From Septoria linicola (lineage: Eukaryota > Ascomycota > Dothideomycetes > Mycosphaerellales > Mycosphaerellaceae), in NCBI GenBank assembly GCA_024114885.1, contig CP099422.1:1426001-1490000 (forward strand): 64,000 bases of DNA, read 5' to 3'. Both the position numbers and the translations under genes were made by a program. Each line of letters begins with the position of its first letter. The stretch's first letter is position 1. Below the pieces are notes generated by a model. That model searched no databases. It saw only the letters and a program-made list of their open reading frames with translations, and had not been told where the DNA came from. Shown here piece after piece: positions 1 to 10,491 of this stretch.

Positions 1-2832
1 TTGTTACCAGGAGCTGGGCTGTCGGGCGCTGTTGGTCTCGCAGTAGGACCGTCGCTCGTGGTACGAAGGTTTTCTACGATTTGTTGGTTTCTGGAGTGCC
101 GGTTGCCAAGTTTGCTGTGCTGTTGACCTGGGCAAAGAATTTGCTCACTTGCTGCGCTATAGTTATGAATAGTGTAGGATACGAATGAGCTGTTAGCCAC
201 TGATGCACTCGAGAGGTGTGACTGCTCATCGTATTGCTGCCTCTCTGTTCTATTATCAATAATTTTGTGCTCGTTCGTAGTCTAGCAGCAAATCAAAAAG
301 TCAGCTGTCTGACGTAGTATCGATGTAACTCGTGTTCAGCACTGTGAAGAGCAGTAGTGGGCAATTCTTGTTCCTGTTTCGAGACGGAAGTGCCTGGTTA
401 CGATGCATGCAATGCAGCCAAGAATTGGATCCTGTCAATAGTGCCTCCTTCGCTTGAGCTGCCATGCATAAAAGCTTGTGTGCTGCTGTACCGTAGTGAA
501 GGAAGCGGCTCGCGAGAGCTTGCATATGTGGCTGCCGTGATCGGGCGTAGAGAAGCTCTCTTCATCGATGGGACTGTGGTGGTGGTGTCGCAATTGTGTA
601 GCAACTAGGTGATCCTGCTCGGAGATGCTTGCTGCATTTCTTGTGGACTTCAGATGCTGGCATGTCTATTTGGGCAAGTGTAGTTCTACCATGGACAGCT
701 CGTCGTGAGTGATGAGGACGTTCGTCGCACTCTCGAGTTCTGCCTAAGTCCAGTGTGGCATACTGCCACGATCTTGCAGTTCGTGTCATCACTTGGCCGA
801 TGCTGCCCATGTATCCGTCGTTACGTGACGCAAAGCTTGTGCCCAACAGCCCAAAAATCAAAGTCATTCTTGGAAAGCTAACTGTAAGCGAGTGACCGTT
901 CCTGAGGCGTTTTCAAGCACTGCCGATCTTTGCACGCATGGCCGCCACAATCATCTTCGCAAGAGCCGGAACAAGCGAGAGTGGTCAACCATGATCTGTA
1001 CTCCTGTCATGGTGGCCGACAAGTCTCTGCTTTCGTGCATGGATGAAAATCTGTATTCCTGCAGAAACCATTGATGTGTTAGGGTGTTCCTCGAAGGAAT
1101 CGATGATGGTGACCTCTGAAAACAGAAATACGACTCCACCTTGATAGAACTTGCTTGAGTCCTCGATTGGACAGGAGCTGTCGTCCATCATCTTCTGGGT
1201 GCGTCAAGCTTGGTGTGCAACTACAAAGGGTAGATCGAGCTCGATCCATAGCACGTGCAGTTATCTTTGGCGATCAAAGTCGTGCTGTACAGTCCGGCGT
1301 TTACCTACGATGCATCATCGCCGTTGTTAGGAGAAGCATGCAGAGTTTGCTGGGAATACGGCAGAGGCAAGCCACGGCAAGCCACTTCTCTCATCTTTGT
1401 ACCGGAATAGCAGCCGCCCGTGGGTCGGAGCAGTATGGCGACTTTTCAGGACTAACGACAGTAGTAAGACTCGCTCGGTTTTCCATGGCCCTAAACTGCA
1501 TCGATTTGTGATCCGGCGGGAATGCAGCATAATTCTGCTCACTCATGAGCTTATGCATTCAGTTGACGAGCCAAAGTACCTGTTCAGAGGGCGGCATGCC
1601 ACATGTGAGCGCGGTGATGCCGAAGCATCTTCGATTTGAGCCTCGTGATACGCAGGCGATGAGCGGATGTCAGCTTGTAGTCCGCGCGGCGATTCACATG
1701 TCTGCTCTCTTCAACTCCACAACTGCCAACAACAATGCAGGTACATCGAGGTGCCTCCTCCGTCAGAACCACGAGCGGTGCCGTATTCATGCCGTGTAAT
1801 GCCTCTCACCGGCCTTGAGTCCGCTGTATGTGATCCTCGAGGCGAAAAGCTCACGACACAGAGCCTGCATCAGCTTGAGATACTGTTAGTGATTGCACAT
1901 CTCGACGGCCACCAAACTCGATGTCACTTCATCAAGCAGAGACGCTCTACTCTCATCTCCTAGGAGCACCAGATGAGATCGTGTGGCATAGGATCTGGGG
2001 AGCATGCAAGGTCATGCAGCTACTGGGATTCTTTCGATAGTCTTCTGGAGTGTAGAGTTCGTGACTTCGCGAAGGATGAGCGAGAGACGACGAATGCTGG
2101 GCACGCCAGCCACACCATGGCAACGCACGCTACCAGGAATGGCTAGTGGCTGGGACAATAATAGACTCTCCTTGGCAGTCCCAAGCTTTTACGAGGCTCG
2201 CCTCTCAACGTGCTGTCAACACTCTGCTACCGTAATCGGTAATTTGTCCTATTTTTCTGCCGCCTGACGCTATGATCGCGGGTGCATACACGCCGATGTT
2301 ACACTCGCAGGAATAGAACGCTTAGTGGCAGCTCTGACATGCGCCACTGAGCGCGAAAAGTTGATCCGACTGGCTTGGAGATGGCTGGATTTCCTGGCCA
2401 CAACCAAACGACACCCAGCAAGCGACCATTAGAGTTCGACGACTATGTGATTTGCTGTCGCAAGGCTAGCACTACCACTCTTGAGCGGTGCTCGCCAGAG
2501 ACGGCTGCCGGGTGTGTGCTCCTGAATATGGATACTCTGTCTCGTATTGCTCCAAATGCTGCAGACGCGATCGTAAAGCTAGCGATGACACTGTGGTTCG
2601 GAGGGAGTCTTACGTAGTGGAGAGGCAATGTCCATCATCGCTCTCGTCAGTATATGAGACCGTGTCTGCTACTGTAAGCTGCTTTCCATTCTCATCCATC
2701 AACCCAAACGGTCTCCCAACGGTGAACCATTATCACCACTCTTAGTCGAGGTCCCATTCGCTTTGGCCTCGCCTAGCCTGTCGCTTTCCAGCAACCGCAA
2801 CGTTTTTTCTACCGGCCCGTGACACAGCAGCC
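1..2832. other. Gene-free left flank
   Basis: I see no supportable gene here. All open frames are under 120 codons, overlap in several frames, and lack domain-like composition, signal peptides or clean splice structure. No tandem repeat or transposon-like open frame was noticed. The last few hundred bases must hold the promoter and 5' leader of the secreted repeat protein that starts at 2833. Confidence 0.6.
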
Positions 2833-4977
2833 ATGTTCTACAAGCTCTCTGTCTTGGCCCTAGTTGGAGCCACCTACGCTCTGCCAGGCGCTCCTAGCTA
2901 CGGCGACAACACTCCTCCAGCTTACGGCGGAGCCACAACGACTACTACCGAGTCCGCAAAGACTTACGGTACCACCTCTTCGACCACCGTTGAGCACGTT
3001 CCAACGTACGGAGCTAGCACCAGCTCTGAAGTTCACCCACCTGTGTACGGTCCATCCAGCTCGAGCTCGACCAAGAGCATTCCAGAGCACCCAACTCAGT
3101 ACCCTAGCTCCAGCTCAAGCTCCAGCAAGAGTGTGCCAGTTTACCCACACCCAAGCAGCACGACTGAGCCTGCGAAATATCCTAGCACAACTGCTTCGGT
3201 CTACCACCCTTCGACCACTGCGAAGGTTTGCCCAAAGCCAGGCGAGTATAGCCAGGACAACCAGTACAGCTGCAACCCAGCCCATGCCTATCCAGATGGT
3301 CAGACCTGTGAGCTTTTCGATGGTTGCTACTTTTTGAAGTACGGCAAGACCACTTCGTCTGAGGTCCCTCACTATCCTACCACCTCTGAGGCTCCTCACT
3401 ACTCCACCACGGTTGTGACATCGTTGACGACATATTGTCCACAACCCACGACTTTCACCCACGGCCCAAGCACCTACACCGTCACCAAGGCGACTACCTT
3501 GACTCTCCCATGTGACAAGGGCTGCACCATCACTAAGTCTTTGCCACCAACATACCACCCGACCGGCAGCGTCAAGACTAGCTCGACTGTCTCCAAGCCA
3601 GAGACTCCAAAGAGCTACCCTCCACACGAGACCACAGTCGTCAAGACTACTTACCCAGTCACATCGACCGTCACCACCTTCAAGCCAACGAGCGTGCCAG
3701 TCTACTCGACCAAGGGAACGACTTACTACAGCACTTCGCTCACTGTTTCCTACTCCGTCTCGACTTGGCTCACCACCAAGACTATTGAGCAGCCAAAGCC
3801 AACGACTGTTGCACCAGTCCCAAGCTGCCCAGTATGCCCTGTCCAGCAGTGCCCACCTCCTGTGACTGTCACAACTACTGTCTACTCGAGCATGCAGCCA
3901 CCACCAACATATGTGGCTCCTCCACCAGAGAAGCCAACTTTGCAGGCTCCACCTCCACAGCAGCCGTCCTCATACGCTCCTAAGCCCTCGCAAGAGACCA
4001 AGTCTGTCCCACAGCAGCCTTCTTCCTACGCTCCTCAGCCATCCAAGGAGACGAAGAGCGTCCCACAGCAGCCTTCTTCCTACGCTCCTCAGCCATCCAA
4101 GGAGACCAAAACGACCGAAGTGAAGACCACTGTCAAGTCCACGGAGACAAAATCCGTTCCAGCGCCTACATATCCAGCCGGAACTACAAAGACCGTCGAG
4201 ACCACTGCCCCGGTCTACCACCCGCAGCCAACTCCATCTTGCCCACCAGCTGGCTCGTATGACGACAAGCACCGCTACAGCTGCAACCCGGCGCACGCCT
4301 ATCCTGAAGGTCAGACCTGCAAGTTGATCGACGGCTGCTACTATTTGGAGGTCCCAAAGACGAGCACTGAAACTCATCCTCCCATCTACACTAAGACCTC
4401 AACTGCCCCGGTCTACAAGCCAACTACGACAACGGAGACAATCCCGGTGTACCACCCAACCACAACCACTGCTAAGGGATATCCAACTCCTTCATGCCCA
4501 GCCCCAGGTTCTTACGATGACAAGCACCGATACAGCTGCAACCCAGCCCACTCTTACCCAGAGGGACAAACCTGCAAGCTGATTGATGGCTGCTACTACT
4601 TGGAGGTGCCAAAGACCTCGACCAAGCCAGGTCAATATCCATCGAGCAGCAGCACCAGGCCAATCGAGACGTACCCTGCTCAGCCCACAACGTACCCATC
4701 GCCTCCAAAGTATGAGACTACCACCACAACTGAGTCGATCAAGACTTATGGCCCTAGCTCGAGCTCCACCACTCAGGTTGAGACCCCATCCAGCTACGAG
4801 AAGCCCGCTCAATACACCAGCCCATCGGCGCCAGCCTATGAGAAGCCTACCACCACTCCAGTGGCTTACCCTACCACCACTCCAGTAGTGTATCAGAGCA
4901 CCACTGAGCCAAGTGCGCCAAAGTACGAGGCACCAACCACCCCTGCTGCCTACCCTACTCCAAAGGGATACTAGAGG
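2833..4977 (+). CDS. Secreted Thr/Ser/Pro-rich repeat protein with three four-cysteine modules
   Basis: A single uninterrupted reading frame of about 714 residues. It starts with a classical signal peptide (MFYKLSVLALVGATYALPG, probable cleavage after residue 16), and nearly all the rest is Thr, Ser, Pro and Tyr, typical of heavily O-glycosylated fungal wall or secreted proteins. Three copies of a module of about 36 residues stand out, beginning near residues 133, 469 and 555. Each carries four cysteines in the order C-P...Y-SCNP-AH-YP-GQTC...DGCY. Copies 2 and 3 are nearly identical. Between copies 1 and 2 lies a short tandem repeat (QQPSSYAP unit). There is no hydrophobic C-terminal tail, so a GPI anchor is unlikely. 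I do not recognise the family; a structural wall or surface protein is the likely role. The codon choice is strikingly C-rich and regular, as in highly expressed genes. Confidence 0.85.
3958..4110 (+). repeat. In-gene tandem repeat, about 54-bp unit, three imperfect copies
   Basis: Within the secreted protein, an 18-residue unit beginning QQPSSYAP and ending SVP is repeated about 2.8 times with only a few substitutions (KPSQ versus QPSK). Near-identity at the DNA level between the second and third units points to recent expansion by slippage or unequal crossing-over. Copy number is likely to vary between strains. Confidence 0.8.
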
Positions 4978-6368
4978 AAGCATTCAGTTCTCGTAAGATC
5001 TTTTAATGTTTCCGGTCATTCAGCACGGGATAATTACAGCATGTTTGGACCAAACTTGTATATAACACTCGATGAGTGTCTTCCTATCATTTATCATTGT
5101 CATCACAGCGAGCGGAGTTTGGGAACACAAAACACCTCTGATAGAGGCACGAGCGCACAGCGCATGGATAGATAGAGGATCACGGCCACAGAACAGCATA
5201 GCATCAAATATAATGCTTACCTCAACGTTTCGTCCGCCCGCTCAATTCTTTGCCTCAGGCGTGACAGTCTTGGCGTTATCCTCCAGTTTGGCTCACTTCG
5301 TCTTACTTTCCCTTCCTTCACCAGTGCGCATTCTTCGCCGCATGTCAACACATCTCGCAGCGATTCGAAAGTGTGTGATCTGGCTGGCAGAGCGAGGTTC
5401 GATGACAGAAGCCCATCACGGCGATGCATGGCCCTGCGATCAAGACATTCGCAATGAGAAGCTGTAACAGTAGCGGCTACGCTGAGCGAGCTCGACAGCT
5501 ACGGCAGAATGTGATCTGATCCCTATAACAATCACCAACCGAAGCGCCCGCAAAGGGCACGATTTTGCAGGCGCGCGCGAACTTTCCAGGACGACATCCA
5601 GATTGACAGACTACTGGTCGAGCGCAGGCACGAGTCTTGTCTGCATCCAAGCAATCAGAGGGCTGTATGATTTGTGACCATTCACATGCTATCAGATACA
5701 GCTCAGATTCGCAAGGTTTTAGAGCACATTGCGAAGCTCTACACGCTTGCTCCATGGCCTGCATTGACTTGGCTTGCCTGTGGCAGTGATCACCATCCCT
5801 GCTGGCCCAGTTCCTCTAGAGAGAGCGTAGATAGGTTTCATGATCCTGTTCCTACCAGAATATTGCTGACTGACTGCTCTCTGATCCAGCACCGCTACCC
5901 AACCCTGCATATATGCGCGAGAGCCTTTCAGTGACAGAGGTTCAAGCTCATTCCGATCTCATTGGTTCCGATGCTTCCTTGGGTCTGTGTCTTTCTACTT
6001 GTTGATACCTTGCCTATGCAAAGTGATGGCCAGCACAGCATCGTGAACGTCGAAGAGCTTCGCACCAGACTCTTTCCAACTCAATGTTCTCGATCACGAT
6101 GGCCGACAATAATCAAGAAGAGCTCTATGCAGCGCGGGAGCATTGCTTCTTATATTTATCATGCTACAAAGTCCTGTGGCACTGCGGGCCTGTAAACATT
6201 GGGTATAAATGCTCGTCTGCGACACTGTAATTACGACACACAAACAAAGATTACCACGCCCGGGCCCGCCATTTTTCCCCCGGCTCCTCCACCATCATTC
6301 CAAGCAGCAAAGCAGCACAACCGATAGCTATCTCAGCACACTAGCAGCCTATCCCAACCAGTACCAAG
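4978..6368. other. Intergenic region, no gene seen
   Basis: About 1.4 kb holding the 3' region of the secreted repeat protein and the promoter of the gene at 6369. Open frames are short and have no recognisable features. Confidence 0.6.
6204..6209 (+). promoter_or_regulatory. Putative TATA box for the gene at 6369
   Basis: TATAAA in the context GGGTATAAATG, about 160 bp before the ATG at 6369. A pyrimidine- and CA-rich stretch lies between, as in fungal 5' leaders. Spacing and sequence fit a core promoter, but the assignment is inference. Confidence 0.4.
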
Positions 6369-7680
6369 ATGAATATCACCGCCCAGCCAGTAGTGCTGAC
6401 CGCACAAGATCTGATCAGCTCCTGGAAGGAGGGTGATCTCCACAGTAAGTTTGATCACTACCTGAATGGACGAATCCGAGTCAATCGGCCAGAAGGTCAA
6501 CTTGCAATGGTCTGCATCGGAGCCATGAAGCACAATATCACAGATGATACCCATCACCAGTTCGTTGGTCGCAATGGTCGGCAGCTCCTTTTCTTCTGCA
6601 TCGCCGAGAGAGACCACCCAGTGCATTATGGGAGGCAGATGTACATCCGCCGTGGGGTGTACTCAGGCAAGGCTCGACCTATTCTGACGCAGATGAGGAT
6701 CGCCGACCATCTGATCGATTGCGATCTGCCGTGGATGATGAAGGGATTCTACAAGACGGAAGCTACGCGTGCAATACTTGGTTGGGATCTAGTGCAGCGG
6801 GCTCTCGTTGAAGTCGCCGATGCCTTCTACGAGGCAGTGGTTCGGGATCACTTCAACCGACATTGGCGTCCCGTACCTGATGGAGCACTCCGAGTACCGA
6901 AGAGGAAGGCACCTGATGATGGAGACTCGGAGCCAAGCAAGAGAGCCCGCTGCACGGAGAACTCCGATAGCTCTGACGAGTGTGACGATGAGGAAGAGAG
7001 CTCGGATGATTCGGATCAGAACGACGATACGGAGGAGCCTGGCAGTTCGAAAGCTGGCGACGACCCCGTGGACTCCGAATGCACAGCCACTGATGCAACG
7101 ACCACCAGCAACCGATCTAGAAGCAGGGGCGTCGAGAACGCTGGCTTCAGACCATTCAACCCTTTTGCCGGCATGCGCAACCGATCACGTCTCCAAAGAC
7201 AAAGACAACGCCTCCGAAAGGAATCACCTGCGCAGCGTGTGTGGTCCGACTTCATCTATGGCTACATTCGGAAACCCGGACCAGATCGCTTGAAGGAAGT
7301 CGCAGAAGCATACAAGGCAATTTTCAAGAAAGAGGTGCCAATCGCCACTCTCAAGCAGGGACACGAGGAGTTCTTCCAGCCAGCCAATCGGGGTCTGGAG
7401 AGCATCCGTGAGGACCTCGACGTGGTATCAATGGACGGTCGATTGTGTAAAGGAGCGCTATGCAGCCACAGGCACTCGCGTTCCCACCATCGAGAGCATG
7501 TCTGCGGAGCAAGCCAAGTGGGACGTTGCTCAGGCTCAGAAGGACGCAAAGCTGCGCGAGATCGAGAAGTACCAGAAGGCGCTCGAGCTGGTCAGCTTCA
7601 GCACCACTGGAGGCTACCGCGACCGTACACCGCCTGACTGTCGATGTGGTCCGCATCGCGACCACTTGTGTCCTCAGTAG
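6369..7680 (+). CDS. Unrecognised nuclear-type protein with acidic central region; 3' intron or frameshift
   Basis: The ATG at 6369 opens a frame with three parts: an N-terminal region of about 190 residues that looks globular and is rich in aromatic and basic residues, a lysine/arginine cluster (PKRKAP...PSKRAR) like a nuclear localisation signal, and a long Asp/Glu/Ser stretch. The frame then stays coding-like to about 7407. After that, protein-like sequence continues in another frame (EQAKWDVAQAQKDAKLREIEKY, a helical segment) to a stop at 7678-7680. A 58-bp GTGAGG...TATGCAG intron at 7408-7465 restores the frame and gives 417 residues. A plain one-base frameshift near 7430 fits almost as well, because the sequence inside the proposed intron also reads protein-like. 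No known domain recognised; probably lineage-restricted. Confidence 0.6.
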
Positions 7681-9214
7681 GTGCTCGAGTGCAGAGATAT
7701 CCGGCTTCCCTTCTCTGATCACGGTGCTTTCCTCCGCTTCGATATGGTGAAGCCCGTCATGACAGGTAGGAAGCAGGATTGGCTATATCGAGGAGCCTGG
7801 CCGGAGCATAGGAAAGCAACAGTCCAGCGGTAGTGCAGTGGAGATCTTCGGGCTATGCAGTCAGTCAGTTCAAGGCTGACAGAAGACGTGCAGTATTTCA
7901 GTCACTAGTAAGTGGCTTCTTTCAGTTAGTAAAATGTGAGCTGCAGATCACATACGATCGTGAAGTACAGCATGCGATACCTACCTACTGTAGCATAGTT
8001 GCGAATAAAACCTGGAAAGTGCCATGGCATAGCAGAGTAGTTTTCCACCATAGTGAAGGACATCTGAGGTACGTGCTCTTCGACACCACTTTCATGCTGA
8101 TCGCATCAACGCTTCCAGACCTCCATACGTTACGGTCGCTGGCGCTCGTCGGAAGTCTTCCGCACTGCAAATACTGCTCTGGAAATGGCTTCGACTGCAA
8201 CATGACTCTCACGACTCGTCGTTGATTCGAAGTGCACCTCATCCCACCACGTAGGCCGGAGCCGCTGGCGGCCGTATCCTGGACCTGCGGTTCTGTGGTC
8301 CAGGCAGGCGAAGCGACCTATTCCCGCACTACTCTGCCTCTGCTTCTGCTTACACCACCGTTCGACAAGTCCTTTGTGAACAGGTTCGAACTCGAGCTTC
8401 TTCAACTACAAGGCCAATTCTTTTACCTCCCTTGTTGAGACACTGTACCCATTGATCTGTTCACCTCGAGAGTACAATCGCGGTCCCTTTGTACAGGACT
8501 GCCACTTCCGTGCGACCCAGAGGAGACCGCTCAGATGGAGCGATGCCGATGCAGACGGGAGTAAGCGGCGGTCGAAGTTGCTCCAGATCTGATCGTGATG
8601 GTCCAAAGCGGCGATGTTCTGCTTGTGCTCCTCCATGATCTGCTTCTGGCGTTCTTAATTCGCCTTCCTGTTGCGTAACGCATCTCCAAGCGAGGGTCGG
8701 TCGCTTCTTCGACACATAGTGCGACGTTGCTATTATGCGGTGTCAGTCCCTAGGTGATTGACAACAAAATGTCGCCCCGGATCACTTACGAGTCAAGCGA
8801 GTGTGAAAGCCGTGATGATGTTCTTTGTACTTGGTTGCGTTGGGATTCTTTTCGAGTCCAGTTCGATCTGGAAATGTTGCAATCGATGGGAGTCTATGTG
8901 GCAGAATTATTTACAAGAGGATGAGGGCTTATGTATATCTCCAAGCAATTGTTGAATGAGTGTTAGGCATGAGTACAAAGTGACCTAAAATTTGTTTGTT
9001 AGACGCGTATCACGTGCAAGAAAAGTGAAGCTGCAGTGCTAAATGCATCGTCACCCTGCGCGGCGAGCTGAAGTGATCACTCGGCTATAAAATGACACAA
9101 GCCTGTGATCGTGATCATGTGTGAGGCTGCTGATGTATCCGGCAGCCATGCTACTAGACAAGTGATTTGACACCTATTGAACCGCGGACACACCCGCCGC
9201 GTGTGTTATGCATC
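7681..9214. other. Intergenic region, no gene seen
   Basis: About 1.5 kb with only short, overlapping open frames. One reverse-strand stretch (8406-8636) begins with a helical-looking segment (MEEHKQNIAALDHHDQIW) but has a stop just upstream and no continuation, so it is not called a gene. A TATAAAA motif near 9086 has no convincing gene after it on the same strand. Confidence 0.5.
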
Positions 9215-9789
9215 TCAAACTGCTAAGAGATATCCTCCTGCAACCACCATTGCAGCCGTCATCGGCCCACTAGTCATCATCGCCGCCGCACCAGCTTCAC
9301 TGGAAGAACTCCCTCCACTGGTCTGCGAATCTCTGCTACCCGAAGGCCCTCCATTCGTCCAGCAGTGGCTACGCTTGCAAGCGAAGGAATCGTGGCCGCA
9401 GCAGCAGTGATCTTCGAGCTGTAGTCCGAGTCCGTCAACATCACAGTTGCCGAGCAGGATTCTTGCGTCTGTTGGGTCGTGTGTCAGCTCTCTAGAATTC
9501 TAGTCTTGAAGAACGATGATGACCTACCGTGCTAGTGACAGTCACTCCACCATCAGTTCCACTGCAGAATTGGAAGCAAGAAGAGAAGGATGGACCTGCT
9601 ACGTCGAATCTCGCTCCGATGCAACAGAATGCATCGTCGTTCTCGCCGTAGACTGCTCCGGGACAGCACCATTGTCCGCGACTGGTGGAGTAATTGAGCT
9701 CGCCCGTTAGGACATTGGTTGCCAGATGATTGAGCTGCTGCTGACGCGATCAGACCGGCGAGGATAATCTTGGCTGTGTTGGGAGGCAT
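9215..9789 (-). pseudogene. Broken gene for a small cysteine-rich, GPI-type secreted protein
   Basis: The ATG at 9789 begins a signal peptide (MPPNTAKIILAGLIASAAAQ). Immediately afterwards, protein-like sequence continues in a different frame, with closely spaced cysteines (WCCPG, FCCIG, SSCFQFC). Dropping one G from the GGG run (plus-strand CCC at 9703-9705) would make the two frames continuous. A good 59-bp intron follows (9469-9527, donor GTAGGT, CTGAC branch, CAG acceptor), then an ESCSATV...TDSDYSS segment. A Ser/Gly-rich, hydrophobic GPI-like tail ending at 9215 lies in yet another frame. The second shift could be a 40-bp intron or a second indel. It resembles small fungal secreted proteins of unknown function. 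Either a recent pseudogene or local sequence error. Confidence 0.6.
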
Positions 9790-10491
9790 GATTGTTGAGC
9801 GTCTTGTGTTATGGTGGTCAAGGTGCTGTAGCGAGGTGATGAGAAGCTCTGTCACTTATATCGGTCAACCGCAGGGAAAGCACACCTTTATACCATGCGG
9901 CCTTGGAAGCACAGCCGAAAGTCCATCTACTCCATGATTGCGGTGTTCAGGATCAGGCTAGACATGCTGAAGCCATATGATGGCGCGGCGTCCTTCCAGA
10001 TGGCAGTAAATTGACCATGATCATCTCTGTTCTATTCCTGTGATTGTGATTGGAACATGATTCGTCGCTGTTAGGCCTTCGATCTTCGCACGAGGAAACG
10101 GAACTTCACGCTAGCCACATCGGGCAGCATGTACCTGAACCAAGTCGAGGCTGAATGGAAGGCCTTACCATTCCCGAAATTCGAGCAATGAGCAACGATG
10201 TCACTGAGAAAGGAACACGGCAAATGATATCGTAACCAGGCATGATATGCCCTTTTCCATTATATATCTTGTGAAGATAGAGGACTTTCTATACCACCGC
10301 CAACGCCGCGCTGTAAAGTCAGTTGAGTGACAAACCATATTTTCCGTCGTAGTCCTTTGATGTGGCCGCGTAGACGCCGAGCATTGCCATAGCTGTGGTG
10401 AACCAGCTAGCATGGTATCATAAAAATCAATCAGGTGTGAAGTGAACGCCAGGGGCCTATCCCAGTCGATGCGGATGGCGAGAGAAGTAGC
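9790..10491. other. Intergenic region
   Basis: Contains the presumed promoter of the broken small secreted gene and the 3' region of the C1-THF synthase gene, which ends at 10492. Nothing else supportable is seen. Confidence 0.6.
9885..9892 (-). promoter_or_regulatory. Putative TATA box upstream of the broken GPI-type gene
   Basis: TATAAAGG on the minus strand, about 95 bp before the ATG at 9789. This is a normal fungal core-promoter position. It suggests the gene was, or is, transcribed as a unit. Confidence 0.4.

Noticed and set aside
8406..8722. Reverse-strand helical-looking segment starting MEEHKQNIAALD
   Set aside because: A stop lies immediately upstream, no splice partner is evident, and the second half has no protein-like character.
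9086..9092. TATAAAA motif as the promoter of a forward gene at 9177
   Set aside because: The forward frame that follows is the antisense of the GPI-type tail of the reverse-strand gene and has no independent support.
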